In this document: in pieces, positions 11,187-23,039 of the stretch
Layout of the letters: every line of letters starts with the position of its first letter
Numbering within the stretch: the first letter of the stretch is position 1
Source of the DNA: Paragorgia papillata
Lineage: Eukaryota > Cnidaria > Anthozoa > Scleralcyonacea > Coralliidae
Reading direction: 5' to 3'
NCBI GenBank assembly: GCA_035771165.1
Contig: JAWNZC010000337.1
Coordinates: 7,221,501-7,285,500, forward strand
DNA length: 64,000 nucleotides
The notes under the pieces: model-generated
Seen by the model: only the letters and a program-made list of their open reading frames with translations
What the model was told of the DNA's origin: nothing
Database searches by the model: none
Made by a program: the position numbers and the translations under genes

Positions 11187-11998
11187 CTGCCTCCTCCACA
11201 GGCCCTATTGCATCATGGACAGGTCACACACGCCGAATTTAGGGCCTGCAAGATCCTGTAAAAAAATTGGCAAAACTTGGCACGGAATAAATTTGCATAA
11301 TTAACTACCATTGTTAATAGCCATGGCTATATCCGAAGATTTTGAAGGCCATTGAAGACTTATGACATACGAATCCTAGCTTTAAAATGCAGGAATTGTT
11401 GAAGAAAAGCAATTACGGTTGAACTTTGTCAACTTTCGGCCGGAATAATCAATGAAAATACACTTTAGTCTACCCAGAGACTCTTTGGTTTATACTTTTT
11501 CGGTTTCCACAGCAACTGAAACTTGAATTACGCTACACTATAGCCTACAATTTAACAAAATTAAATCTCATTAACTCTTGGTCAGTTGACAGTCTTCGAT
11601 AGCGAAATAAACAAAAAAACAATACGGAAAACCTGTTACTTTCCTGACCGTCGAATTTGCTTTTGTTCGGCAGATATTTTCCCCTTCAATTCCTTTTTGT
11701 CGCTAAAAATATTATTGGCAGAAGGTCGGTAATTCTAAACCATATTGGTTTCTTCATTGTCATGATCTGTAAGAAAGTTTAGACCGAATTTCCTGGTGGG
11801 TCACAGTGTTTAAAGAACTTGGACGTACGTTTGTCGAACAGCAGCCGGAAACCATGCAAGCCCTCTCAAAACTATCGCCTCTAGGGCCTAGTCTCGCTGT
11901 GCATAATGGGATCAGTCACCATTTTGTTTACAGGATCTGGCAGGCCCTCTCAACAGTGTGACCTGTACATGAAGCAATAGGGCCTGTGGAGGAGGCAG
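11187..11998. mobile_element. TIR element with 10-bp TSD (MULE-like), 812 bp
   Basis: The left end CTGCCTCCTCCACAGGCCCT is inverted at 11998, and similarity continues through a TGACCTGT box. Both flanks are gcttgtgacc (11177-11186 and 11999-12008), an exact 10-bp duplication. No transposase is visible inside. Confidence 0.86.
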
Positions 11999-12088
11999 GC
12001 TTGTGACCTAGCGCGTGGGTCTGGGTACGAGAATACTAATTGGCAACGAGCCCAGAAATTCCATACTGATGACGTAAATCTACCGAGA

Positions 12089-12236
12089 TTCGGGTGGTAG
12101 GTTTTCCACTAGGCGAAGCGACTTTTTCTTTTGTCTCATAAGCTCTGAGCGGGAACTAATCAGAAATCTATTGAATTCGAACAAACGAAAGTCGCTTCGC
12201 GCGAAAAGAATCGTATAGTGGAAAACCGCCATACAC
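12089..12236. repeat. Short inverted-repeat element
   Basis: Arms GTTTTCCACTAGGCGAAGCG and the inverted CGCTTCGCGCG...TAGTGGAAAAC bracket about 80 bp. The target duplication is not clear. Confidence 0.55.
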
Positions 12237-12357
12237 CCCATATTTGTAATGCCTTTCTCAACACACTTGGGATCATTGTATTGGTGCTGAATATCTGCCA
12301 TCTGTTTTCAATTCTTATCTAACTTTTTAATGCCTATTTTAATATAATATCTGAAAT

Positions 12358-12358
<1 letters not shown>

Positions 12359-12415
<57 letters not shown>

Positions 12416-12416
12416 C
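12359..12416. repeat. (CAA)n microsatellite
   Basis: About 19 uninterrupted CAA units. The leucine-rich minus-strand frame here is an artefact of the repeat. Confidence 0.95.
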
Positions 12417-12499
12417 GATAAGAAATAATGACAATAATAATGATTATGATCATGATTATAACAACGAGAGTGACAATTAACAGTAATAAGAACAATTAA

Positions 12500-13860
12500 C
12501 AATTTGTATTATTACAAAGTTGACATGACAGATCTGTTCTTTGTTAAACGTACCAACAGACAGACTTTGACTCTCATTGGTGGCATGTTGAGACATTTAT
12601 CTTTAAGACTGGTTTCTTTGTTTCTTGTTGTTAGTGTTAACAGCTCCCATCCATGCTCTCTCAACATCAAATTCAATCATTATGAATTCATCAACAAACT
12701 TCCCTATGTGTTTAAAAATAAATTCTTTCTTCGCGTCCATGGTGTCACTGTTCGAGGGAATTTTTAGCAATAAAAAAATTAAAAAATAGGGATTGCTTTG
12801 CATGCCAGATCGATATAGAGCTGGGCATTCCACTAAGTTTTCAAATCTATCAACAGGACTGTCATAACCATTGATCTCAATAAAACTGGATGGGGCATGA
12901 GGCCGGATTTTGTGTGCCAGTCTGTTGTATGATGACGTGACCACTACCCAAGATGGCGCCCACTAAAGTTCATAGCTTTCGTAGATTGAAAACAGACAAA
13001 AAAAGTTATTTTAAGAAAATTTAAACGAATGTAATGACACAAGAAGTACTCAATAAGCCTTAAGACGCTAATTTCTTGCATTTGTTTCTATTACTAAGCT
13101 GTAAAACATTTAAATTTTGTTGGTTTTCTTCAGTGCCGACAACGAAGAAACTTTACGATAATATAAACTGTAAAACAGACTATAAAATCTACGAAGAATT
13201 CAATTCCAAGTCTTAAATACCTTGTATATTAATCTTAATGCCTTAACAATATCTCGTGTTGTATACTTGCCATCGTTTGACTGTATTTGTTGTTAAACAG
13301 TGAAAACTAAACGAACCGGCATCTGTTGTTTGCTTTACGGATTTTCCGACTCCCCCGGGTACAGAGTACTTAATATATTCCTATAGAGAGTTATATAAGC
13401 TTGTACAAAAATTATTCACCATTATTCTTTATTTACCAGCAGGATTATTCTACATTGAACATGGACTGCATAAGACTGGCCTGAACAGGTATTAATTAAA
13501 TGATAAAAAGTAGGAACATAATTATCATTAGTTCAACTATTTGAAATATATGCCATCTCACAATGTAGTTTTCATTTGGATCGAAATTTAAGGGAATTTA
13601 TACATTAACCCGTCAAAGAGTTAAATCAACGCCTAGGGCTTAGCTGGGATCCGTGGTCTGAACTGTGTCGTATGGCGGCTGTTTAGAGCGCCTTTGATAT
13701 GCCTCAACACGGCCACGTTGAAAAATCCTTAGGAGAAATTTGATTGTAAAGATACACGTTTGATGTATTCTCATTAATATAAAGACCATTATTAAAGGGT
13801 AAGAGTGCATCAGGCTTGCATCCCACTCTGCTTAGCCAGAAAAAATATTAAAGCGTGCCC
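12500..13860. other. Gene-free stretch
   Basis: No coding motif, RNA or clear repeat border recognised. The short frames around 12504-12944 have no family resemblance that I can name. Confidence 0.4.
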
Positions 13861-14034
13861 TATATCTTTACTGCTTCTGATTTGCAGTAGTTGACCAATT
13901 ATTGGGTTTCCTTTCGGGCCTGGAATTCCTGAGTCACGGAAGAATAGCGTGGATATATAAATTTTCCATGTCAAAATAACAAATGTGGTGATCAAAAGTA
14001 TGTTCTGAATGGAGAACATGTTGAAACCAGTGAA
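13861..14034 (-). pseudogene. Truncated cytochrome P450 exon 1
   Basis: The minus strand encodes a third version of the P450 N-terminus: an FSIQNILLITTFVILTW anchor, then FFRDSGIPGPKGNPIIGQLL and an RSSKDI end. Homology to exon 1 stops at about 13861, before the splice donor, and the start region is altered, with the ATG-GTG-ATG context of copies A and B not kept. It is more diverged than A is from B, so it is an older relic of the same cluster. Confidence 0.78.
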
Positions 14035-15649
14035 ATCTGCAACACTTCCAGATTCATACTTTCATGTCGAAACCTGTTTAATTGCGGTCCTGTCCTAATA
14101 ACAGATGAAATTTATCGAGTTTTTGACCAAATTTACCCTTGGGCTCAAAATTATCCTGAATGATCCCTTTTTAAAACGAAACCTTAATAACGACATGCCT
14201 GAAGTATTTCACGAGACCGCTGATCTGAAAGTGCGTAAACGCATAATCACAAGTATCTCGATTTTCGCACGATCAATGGATGAAAACGTAGATTTGTAAT
14301 GTCCACCGAAAATATAAGCCAAACCAATGAAAATTTAGACTTTAACAACTTCTAAAGTAAGTATAAGCATTTGTCTGTTGTAATTGTTTCGTAGATTAGC
14401 AATAATTTGGTAAAATTTGACGAAAACCATCTCGGCATCTGCCATGTATCGAACAAATATTCCAACATTTTACCTAAACTTGGCGGTGTTTTAATGGAAA
14501 ACAGGAGTAATTATCATGCAAAATAACCAGAAATCTGAATAGCTGACTTAAAAACGATCTTAATGATGTATTATTGTCTTATGTTGTGGTATAATTTTGT
14601 TTTAATTTGTAAATTTCCAAAATAAGTGAAAACACGCGCTCACCAGCTGTGGCGCACCATAGGGGATCATCACAGTGGTGCGGTTTAAAAAAGCAATATA
14701 ATATTTGCGTTTTATTGTATTGTCTTGATTTTTTGTGAAATTTTTGCGAAATGGTTTTTTTTTTCATTTTATTAATACAAAGTTTGTTGGTACAATAATT
14801 TATTGCCTATTAAATAGTTGCCATTTTGTTATAGATTATAATATTTTTTATAATAATTAGCATAAAATTATTAACCATTTTCCACCACTATTCACCAACA
14901 TATTACACCAAGGATGGTAAGTCACAACCAGGATCTAAATACCTGAGTGAGCCCTATGGTTTAATTTTACTTTTATTTTACATTTTACAAAACACTGCAT
15001 GGTTTTTGAATCGGACAGGAAAGAGTTAATTCTAGACTAAGAAATCTTGGAGTGCAAGTTTTATTTTGGGCAAAGGTACAAAAGTTGATCCATGCAGGAC
15101 AACTGATGGAATCACACTAACCCCCCCCCCCCCCCCCCCAGTCTGTCACATGGTTTACGTAACTAAATCATGACGCCATTAGACGCTTTGGATATAACAA
15201 CATCACTTACGTTACGCAAGTACGCGACAGCGTTCACACTTCAACTACTTATCCACTCACGCTGTGGATTTTTTTGTTCATGCACTTGAAGTAAACCTGT
15301 ATATTTTAATAAAAAACAGATCACGAATATTTGATTGGGGTGGGGTGGAGTGGGGTGAGAAATAATTTTGGGGGATCGGTGCCCCCCCCCCCCCCCCTCG
15401 CCCCCCGTAGCTACGTGCCTGGGCTGCAGTATAGTAATTCAAGAAGCAAGATATGTTAATATAGTCAAATACGTAACGTTGAAATTTTGATTGGCTAGTT
15501 CATTCAGCAACTTTCAAATGCTTTATCATGATTGATTGGCGGGTTGCTCCAAAAATCGAGCCAAAAATCATTTTAAATGCATGCGAAACATTAGATGATA
15601 ATACTACTACTAATGATGATAATAATAATTATAATAATATTAATGATAT
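14035..15649. other. Gene-free stretch with C-runs
   Basis: No gene recognised. It holds poly-C runs at about 15121-15139 and 15384-15398, and AT-rich sequence. The 14105-14299 frame has no known motif. Confidence 0.4.
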
Positions 15650-18313
15650 AGGCAGTGGGGTAGAACCAGTTGGACTGGGTCTGCCACGGGAATGGTAAAA
15701 CGCTCCTGTACTCCACGAGTTTGGGGTAGCACCTTGGGCAAGTGTTAGCAACCCAAAGCCTCCCTATGCTGGGGTTATACAGCATATCAGGGCAGGTAGC
15801 TAGGGCTCTCAGCTTTGGTGAGCAACCTACCTAAGAGAGGGAAATTCTGACTTCAACCCCCCACTTATGGGTAAATTAAATAGGCGCAACCCAAGATAAG
15901 TATCAATTGCGCTGAGGGGTCACCGAATGGCTGAATCACAGAACTGGCGACCCTGGGGATATTCTTATAGCCTTACCCAATGCAGCGGCGAACTTTGGAC
16001 AGGCTTTCTTAATCCCAAACCATTACTGCACTGGCCCTAGCTGCCAATCATGAATAACCTTGATAATAACAAAGTGAATAATGCAAAAGGAGCTTTAAGC
16101 TCTGCACAATATGCGGATCTCGTGTGCAACGAGGCTCTTGCTAGGCGCCCAAGTCTACGACATTACTCAAACAGGAAGGGGAAAGTATCGAGGAATGAGA
16201 AAGGTAGAAGGAAGTGGGAAAAGATAGATTATGAGGTGGCGATGGAGTGTAGGATTATGGCGGAGAATGGTAGTGTTAAAGAAGATTAGGTAAGAAAGTA
16301 CACATGTATTGGATGGAGAAGAAAACGTTTTAAATTTCTGAGAAGAACCTAATGAATCAAATTAGGACAATTGAAGCGAAAGGGTGGTTGACAGAAGTGG
16401 AGTTTGAGTTAATAAGGAGGAAGGTGAAAAGGGAGGAGCAAGATGAAGGAGAGAAAGATGGGGTAGAAGTTGAAGTGGATGATGTGGAACAGGTTACGTA
16501 CTGCAGAGGCAGAGGTAATAGTAGCAAAAGTTGGTTTCAAGGAAGTCACCTCAGGAGATGTGGAAGGCATGGTGGAACGAGAAGGAATCAGGCAAAGGGA
16601 TAGACTGGATGAGACCGAGTTGGATGAAGAAAGCCAAATACTATTGGAGAGACTGAGTAAAATACTTAGAAGTAAAGAAAAGGAGAAGGCACGCAATCTG
16701 AGATATATTAATCGAACTAGAGTTAGAAAGGAGACTACAAAAGTGAGTGTAGTATTGCGGAATCATATACCAGTTGACAATATCACTGGGATCCGCAATG
16801 TCATACAAGCAGCCTCGGTACTTGTATGCGAACAGTTTGTGGCGAAAGAAAGGAAGAAGAGAGAAGAGAAGGAGCCATATTGGAAGAGAAGTGTTGAGGG
16901 TGATATTAAACGCTTAAGAAGAGATCTGTGTAAGGTTGAAGCCTCCTGCATGGTTCAAGGGGAAGTGGAAAAATGCAAGGAAGGGTGAAAAGGAAAAGCT
17001 AGATATGAGATACAGGTTGAAGGCAAAGGGTTTTCACACTGTGATGGAAGAGATCGAACAAAGGTTGGTAGCTAAGGCTTCCAAAGTTAAAAGGTATGTA
17101 AACAGAGTCAAGCAGTTCCAAGACAATCGTTTATTTTCATTAAACCGAGGTGGGTTCTTTTAATCTCTTGAAGGTGGAGAACTAGAACAGTATCACCAAA
17201 CCCTGAAGAGGCGACAAAGTTCTGGTCGAATATTTGGAGAATCAATGTTAACCACAATGATCAAGCAGAATGGATTCGGAGGACTGAGGAGAATATCCAA
17301 GTAGTAAAGCAGGAAGATATTAACATCACACGAGAGAATGTTGAAAACCAGGTCCTGATGGTATACGAGGCTACTGGTTGAAAAACTTCACCTTTCTCCA
17401 TGAGTGTTTGGAAAAAGCACTGGATCAATGTATAACGACGGGAAATGTGCCTGATTGGATATGGTAGAAGGACGGACCATATTGCCAATGAAAGATCCTA
17501 CGAAAGGACGAGTGGTGAGAAATTGCGTGACTTAATCTTTCTATGGAAGCTGCTGACAGGTGTGCTTAGTCATAAAACATACTCCCACTTAGAGGAAAAT
17601 AACCTTCTCCTTGTCGGACAGAAAGGCTGCAGAAAAGCATGTCAAGGAACAAAGGATCGTCACTCCATTGATAAGTGTGTCTTAAAAAATTGCAAACGCA
17701 GAAGAACAAACCAGAGTATGACCTGGATAGATTACAAAAAGGCATATGACATAGTACCACATTCTTGGATAATTACAACACTGAAAATGCTAGGGGTAGC
17801 TGACAAGACGGTTGACGTGATGTCCAGAAGTATGACCAAATGGAGAACCAACTTGTATCCTGATGGAGAGTTTCTAGGCTCAGTGAACATTAGCGGAGGG
17901 ATCTTCCAAGGAGACTCCTTTTCACCATTGTTGTTTGTGATCGCGCTAATACCCTTGACATGTGTGCTACACGAGACAGAAATGGGATATAAACTGGAAA
18001 AGGATGGCCCAATGACCAATCACGTGCTATTTATGAATGACCTTAAAATCGTCGCCAAAACTGACAAGGAAATTGATTAAATGGAGTTTGGGATAACCAA
18101 GTGTGCAATAGTAACATTGAAGAAGGGAAGAAGAGTGGAAAGCCGAGGTATCAAACTCCCGGACGGAGAGAAATTGACGGAGCCTGATTGCAAAGGATAT
18201 AAATATCTAGGTGTTTAATTGGAGATTGATACCATTATGTGTTCTGAAATGAAAGCTAAAATCAAAGATGTCGACCTATTTCACTCGATTAAACTGGATA
18301 TACTAGGTAATGT
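15650..18313 (+). pseudogene. Dead LINE (non-LTR retrotransposon) with R2/NeSL-type reverse transcriptase
   Basis: About 400 bp of 5' leader is followed by broken pieces of one long reading frame. N-terminal Lys/Glu-rich pieces lie at 16050-17163. The RT region spans 17445-18080, with QKGCRKACQGTKDRHSIDK, WIDYKKAYDIVPHSW and GGIFQGDSFSPLLF, the usual palm motifs of R2/NeSL/R4-like elements. The catalytic box reads FMNDLK where FMDDLK or FADD is expected, so the first catalytic Asp is Asn. Several stops and frame changes occur upstream (16288, 16986, 17161) and one follows at 18080. RT homology continues to KYLGV near 18210, and the 3' part is replaced by a SINE. The clade is a judgement from motif style. 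Confidence 0.78.
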
Positions 18314-18470
18314 TGGTGAAGGAAAATTGCGTGTAGAATATATACATTATAAGACCAAAGCGGGACCAGTTGCGAAAAATGCAACATCAAGGCCTTCCGG
18401 CTAGGAATTGAACCCGCGACCCTGCGATGCTAGTGCGGTGCTCTGACCACTGAGCTACGGAAGCTCAGAG
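18314..18470 (-). mobile_element. tRNA-derived SINE, minus orientation
   Basis: Read on the minus strand, this has a tRNA-like head: CTTCCGTAGCTCAGTGG (A box), then GCGGGTTCAATTCC (B box), and a CCGGAAG end that pairs with CTTCCG as an acceptor stem. It is followed by a tail with TGCATTTTTCGCAACTGGTC. It faces a second copy across an (AT)n tract. Confidence 0.82.
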
Positions 18471-18483
18471 TACTCCCAGCATT

Positions 18484-18484
<1 letters not shown>

Positions 18485-18532
<48 letters not shown>
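18485..18532. repeat. (TA)n microsatellite
   Basis: Uninterrupted TA dinucleotides between two SINEs in opposite orientation. Confidence 0.95.
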
Positions 18533-18533
<1 letters not shown>

Positions 18534-18538
<5 letters not shown>

Positions 18539-18765
18539 CTCGTGGCTAAGCTCTTGGCAACAGCTTCCGTAGCTCAGTGGTCAGAACACTGCACAAGCAT
18601 CGCAGGGTTATGGGTTCAATTCCTAGCCGGAAGGCCTTGATGTGTTGCATTTTTCGCAACTGGTCCCGGTTTGGTCTTATAATGTATATTATATATGTAT
18701 ATTCTACAGTATATACATATATATGTATATTCTACACTCGAAATTTCCCTTCACCAAAATTACCT
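18534..18765 (+). mobile_element. tRNA-derived SINE, plus orientation
   Basis: The leader ACAGAACTCGTGGCTAAGCT is followed by the tRNA-like head (A box TAGCTCAGTGG, B box GGGTTCAATTCC), the TTTTTCGCAACTGGTCCCGG body, a TA-rich spacer and the tail ACACTCGAAATTTCCCTTCA. The same leader, head and tail order recurs at 63751-63980. Confidence 0.85.
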
Positions 18766-18852
18766 AGTATGAACTACTGATAATTATATATTTATACGAC
18801 TATATTAATAACCTGGGTGAGTGAAAATTACTATTGATTTTCACTATAGAGC

Positions 18853-19480
18853 AGCTATGTATAGGTAATCGCATGGGGCCGAGGAAAATTAAGGTTTAAT
18901 TTCACGAGTGTTTTCAAAATTTTACAAAAGTGCCCAGGTCGCGAAGCGACGAGGGTAAGTTGTAAGATTTTGAAAACACTCGTGAAATTAAATCATTAAT
19001 TTTACGAGAACTCGTGTGCGATTAGATGTTAATAACATAGCGGGAAAAATTATTGAATAGCTATATTATGTCCAGAAAATGTCGAAGTACATGTACCTTA
19101 TCACGGTCGGTGCTCGGCAACATTCCAATTTTCCTCGCTCTATCGCTGTGTATGTTGCTTTCTTTTTGTAAACACAGGCAAAAGTTCGTAAATTTTCTAG
19201 TGTATTCATTTTCACTAATAGTTTACACTCCTTCAATAGTTTAAATTAGTTCAAAGTGAACAAAAAAGCATTTTCAGACAGAATAATCTTGCAGATTTGT
19301 TGAAAAAAGTCAGTCCTCGGAGGTTCACTGTTGTTAAGTAACCAAGCGACCAATCACATGCAAGAACTGCTGATCAAGAAACCAATCAAGTGCAACTAAT
19401 TTTGCCCTGAATTTAAAAAAAAATTCCCCTCTTCATTAGCCAATCATATTCGAGTAATTTTGCCCTCTGTATTATTAGTA
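18853..19480. repeat. Hairpin element plus flank, first tandem unit
   Basis: The palindrome has arms TTTAATTTCACGAGTGTTTT and a GTCGCGAAGCGACGAGGG centre near 18941-18960. About 400 bp of downstream sequence follows. The whole unit recurs immediately to the right. Confidence 0.8.
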
Positions 19481-19975
19481 TAGGTAATCGCATGGGGCCG
19501 AGGAAAATTAGGGTTTAATTTCACGAGTGTTTTAGAAATTTTACAAAATTGCCCGAATCGCGAAGCGACGAGGGTAATTTGTAAGATTTTGAAAACACGA
19601 GTGAAATTAAACCTTAATTTTAGGAGAACTCATGCGATTAGGTGTTAATAATATAGCGGGCGAAATTATTCAAGAGCTATATGCATGTTGCTTTCTTTTT
19701 GTCAAGACAGGCAAAAGTCGTAAATTTTCTAGTGTATTCATTTTCACTAATAGTTTACACTCCTTCAATAGTTTAAATTAGTTCAAAGTAAACAAAATAG
19801 GGATTTTCAGACCGAAAAACCTTGCAGGAGATTTGTTGAAAAAAAGATAGTCCTCTGATGTTCACTGTTGCTAAGTAACCAAGCGACGAATCACATGCAA
19901 GAACTGTTTGTTGATCAAGGAACCGATCACGTGCAAGTAATTTTGCCCTGAATTACAAAAAAATGCCCTCTAAAA
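19481..19975. repeat. Hairpin element plus flank, second tandem unit
   Basis: Starts with the same TAGGTAATCGCATGGGGCCG and repeats the hairpin and the downstream GTTTACACTCCTTCAATAGT region. It is slightly shortened relative to the first unit. Confidence 0.8.
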
Positions 19976-21486
19976 AATGCCCTCTTAAAAATGTCCTTAT
20001 TATGATAGTAAGTTCATGAGTATTGAGAAGCACATTTACAGTTACTCTTAAAGCACTCGTGTTTTATGATTAAACACATTAAGCATTGTACTGAAGTAAG
20101 TATTTCTTGTTTTCAGTTTTCTTACTAATAAAATTATATAATTATTATATGTTCTCTTTGTCTTTCGTGCATATTGTGTGTACTTGCAGTCAAGGAATCT
20201 TGAATTTATCAGCATGCAGTAGACCCGTGTACGCACTGCGTACCTATTTTTATATTTGTATTCTTGTAGTTAATCTTATCTGTAATTTTATGTCAGTGCC
20301 TTTATTTTAGTAGTGTGTGCGGAGGTTGACCTAGTTGGGAGCTAGAGTCCGTTCGCTAGCCTTAACACTTTTGTTGTTCGTAAGGTATTATATAGTAACT
20401 TGTCTTTTTGGTATTGTATATTATATTATAAAATAACAAGTTTGCTACGCAAGCGCTGATTGGTCAATACCCATGTTTGGATCAGGCTATCCAAACACGG
20501 GAATTTGTAGCAATTCTAAGTGGGGCCTTTTATAGACTTTAGTCTAATTTTTTTAGTACTGACACAAATAGACTAGCATTGAAATTACTAAAATATTATA
20601 GGTAAGTATAGGTACGTATGTGTAAGGGCTCCAACAGGGAAAAGTTTTAAATAAGCGAGGGCGAAGAACTAAATGTCCAATTACAAGCAAACAAATAATT
20701 TCTTGAACGAATCTTAAAGTTTATAAAAAGCACCGTCTTCGAGTCTTTTTAAGGCAGTAAAAAACAACACTATGTTTATATATTGTGAGAGAACTATAAC
20801 CAAGCCTGAAATTGTTTTCTGGCCCTGTTGTGTTCAAGAGCCAAGCTAAACTCGCTAAAATTTTTGGTGGTTTGTACTTTAATATGGTAACAAAACAACG
20901 TGATTTGGAAAGTACACGCGTTTTGAAAACGATATTAAAACGGAATAACCTTTTGTTCAAATACCTTTCATTTTCTTGCCTGATGAACTCACTTGGTAAA
21001 AGAAAAAAACTTTGTCGATATAAAGTAAAATATCCAAGAGCTCTCGACATAAAATCCAAATCTGCCGATGAAAATATTTTTTCGGAAGATTCAGTTTCAG
21101 TAGCTTTTTACGGCCAAGAATGTTTTTCTTGTATTTGCTCTGAAACAGGAGCCAGATGCTGAGGCGGTTGATTCTAGTAATGTTTAAGCGTTTTCCTAAT
21201 AATATTCGGTGTTTTCGATGGTCAGAGTTCACTTCTTTATTGACATTCCCATCTTTAATGTTGAATTTGTCGGCAAAATAATTTTCGGATTACTTTCTTG
21301 CTCGTTTCGCTTGTCCGTCTCGTCATCAAGACGTTACAAGGCGAAATATGATTGATTGGTTGTTTATGAGTCTGGGGAAAAGTAGATGAAACGTGATTGG
21401 TAGTTGATGAATTTCGGGACAATATGTATTCCTATCATTATTTTTTTTTCACAAAATCTGTTATTTTATTGTCGGTCATTTTATAA

Positions 21487-21675
21487 AAGAAATACCTAAT
21501 GGGTTTCCATCTTTGGATAGCCTGATCCAAACACTCGGGATGTTGCACGACTTTCGAAAGCTAAAGACTTTCGAGCCTAGCGGCTCGTGTTTTTTTACGC
21601 TTTGCGAAAGTCTCGCAACATCCCTCGTGTTTGGATCAGGCTATCCAAACATGGAAAGCCATTAGGTATTTCTTA
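21487..21675. mobile_element. Foldback element, about 190 bp
   Basis: The outer ends AAGAAATACCTAATGG are inverted, as are inner TTTGGATAGCCTGATCCAAAC and GGGATGTTGC boxes. The loop contains GAGCCTAGCGGCTCG. A partial relative (GGATCAGGCTATCCAAACAC) is at about 20470-20510. It directly abuts the pentanucleotide array. Confidence 0.75.
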
Positions 21676-21679
21676 ATTA

Positions 21680-22305
21680 TATTGTGTATTGTATTGTGTA
21701 TTGTATTGTGTATTGTATTGTGTATTGTATTGTGTATTGTATATTGTATTGTATTGTGTGTTGTATTGTGTATTGTAAATTGTGTATTGTATTGTATTGT
21801 ATTGTGAATTGTATTGTGAATTGTGTATTGTATTGTATTGTATTACTATTGTGTATTGTATTGTATTGTGTATTGTATTGTGTATTGCATTGTGTATTGT
21901 ATTGTGTATTGTATTGTGTATTGTATTGTGTATTGTATTGTGTATTGTGTATTGTATTATATTGTGTATTGTATTATATTGTGTATTGTATTGTGTATTG
22001 TATTGTGTATTGTATTGTGTATTGTATTGTGTATTGTATTGTATATTGTATTGTATTGTATTGTGTATTGTATTGTGTATTATATTGTTTATTGTATTGC
22101 GAGTTGTATTGTGAATTGTATCGTGAATTGTATCGTGAATTGTATCGTGTGTTGTATCGTGTGTTGTATCGTGTGTTGTGTTGTATCGTGTGGTGTGGTG
22201 TGGTGTGGTGTGGTGTGGTGTGGTGTGTATTGTATTGTATTGTATTGTATTGTATTGTATTGTATTGTATTGTATTGTATTGTATTGTATTGTATTGTAT
22301 TGTAT
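21680..22305. repeat. TATTG/TGTAT pentanucleotide-type satellite
   Basis: About 620 bp made almost only of TATTG, TGTAT and GTG variants, with sub-blocks of GTATC and GTGTG types. Reading frames of CIVYCIVYC type are open in all frames because of the period, and are not genes. On the other strand the unit is CAATA, the same as the array at 38020-38200. Confidence 0.95.
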
Positions 22306-22879
22306 TCAGTGGGTTTGATTAAAGCTTCTATTTATTTATTTATTTATTATACACCGTCGAAATTTACAAACCTCAATTTCCCGTTTCTCCCTCCCATTAA
22401 TTTAAAACAGGCAAGATATCAGACGATACAAACACAACTGGATACAAGTCAGGTTTTATACGAACATCGTTACGAAGTGTCGTCGTATTTCAGTGTGCAT
22501 GTGCGATGTCTTCGAAGCTCACAGCTAGTCTTTCTCTTAATCGATATCTGGTCTCGGTGTTTGGATATCCTGATGAAACACTTCTCCGAGTGTATGATAT
22601 AGCATCTCAAACAAATCAGTATTTTAAGAGAAAATCAAGATGAAAGTTTGCTTAATTTATGTAATTTCTTCCTCCGATATCCCAACCACCGACACGGTAC
22701 TGATTTCCTTTGTGTTTTCTTCATGAATTATTAATGAGTTCATCTTAAACTCATTAATAATTCATGAAGAAACTTCAAAAAAAATTTCATAGAACTTCTT
22801 GAACATGAAAATAATGTATTGAAATATATACGATTCAGTCCAAGATTGGGGTTGCGAAGTCACTAAGATGCTTCATGTA

Positions 22880-23035
22880 ATAGATCAAACACGAGGAAGA
22901 GTGTTTCATCCGATATCCAGTCACCGAAAAGTGGTTGAAAAACGAGGCCGTAGGCCGAGTTTTTTAACCAATTTCGAGGTGACTGGATAGAGGATAAAAC
23001 ACCCTTTCGAGTGTTTGATCTAGCGTCTCAAACAA
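22880..23035. repeat. Foldback hairpin repeat
   Basis: Arms with ATCAAACACGAG...TATCCAGTCACC and the inverted GGTGACTGGATA...CGAGTGTTTGATCT bracket a centre AACGAGGCCGTAGGCCGAG. Its logic matches the hairpins at 5230 and 33640. Confidence 0.75.
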
Positions 23036-23039
23036 ATCA

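Noticed and set aside
15591..15785. Minus-strand frame at the LINE 5' end
   Set aside because: Overlaps the LINE leader and an AT-rich run; no motif.
18380..18470. A functional tRNA gene
   Set aside because: It has A and B boxes and an acceptor-like stem, but the anticodon stem is mismatched, and the same leader and tail sequences recur in other copies, so it is a SINE head.
21684..22602. Long open frames of CIVYCIVYC type (up to 259 codons)
   Set aside because: They arise because a 5-bp repeat lacking stop words is open in all frames. No domain, splice site or codon bias supports coding.
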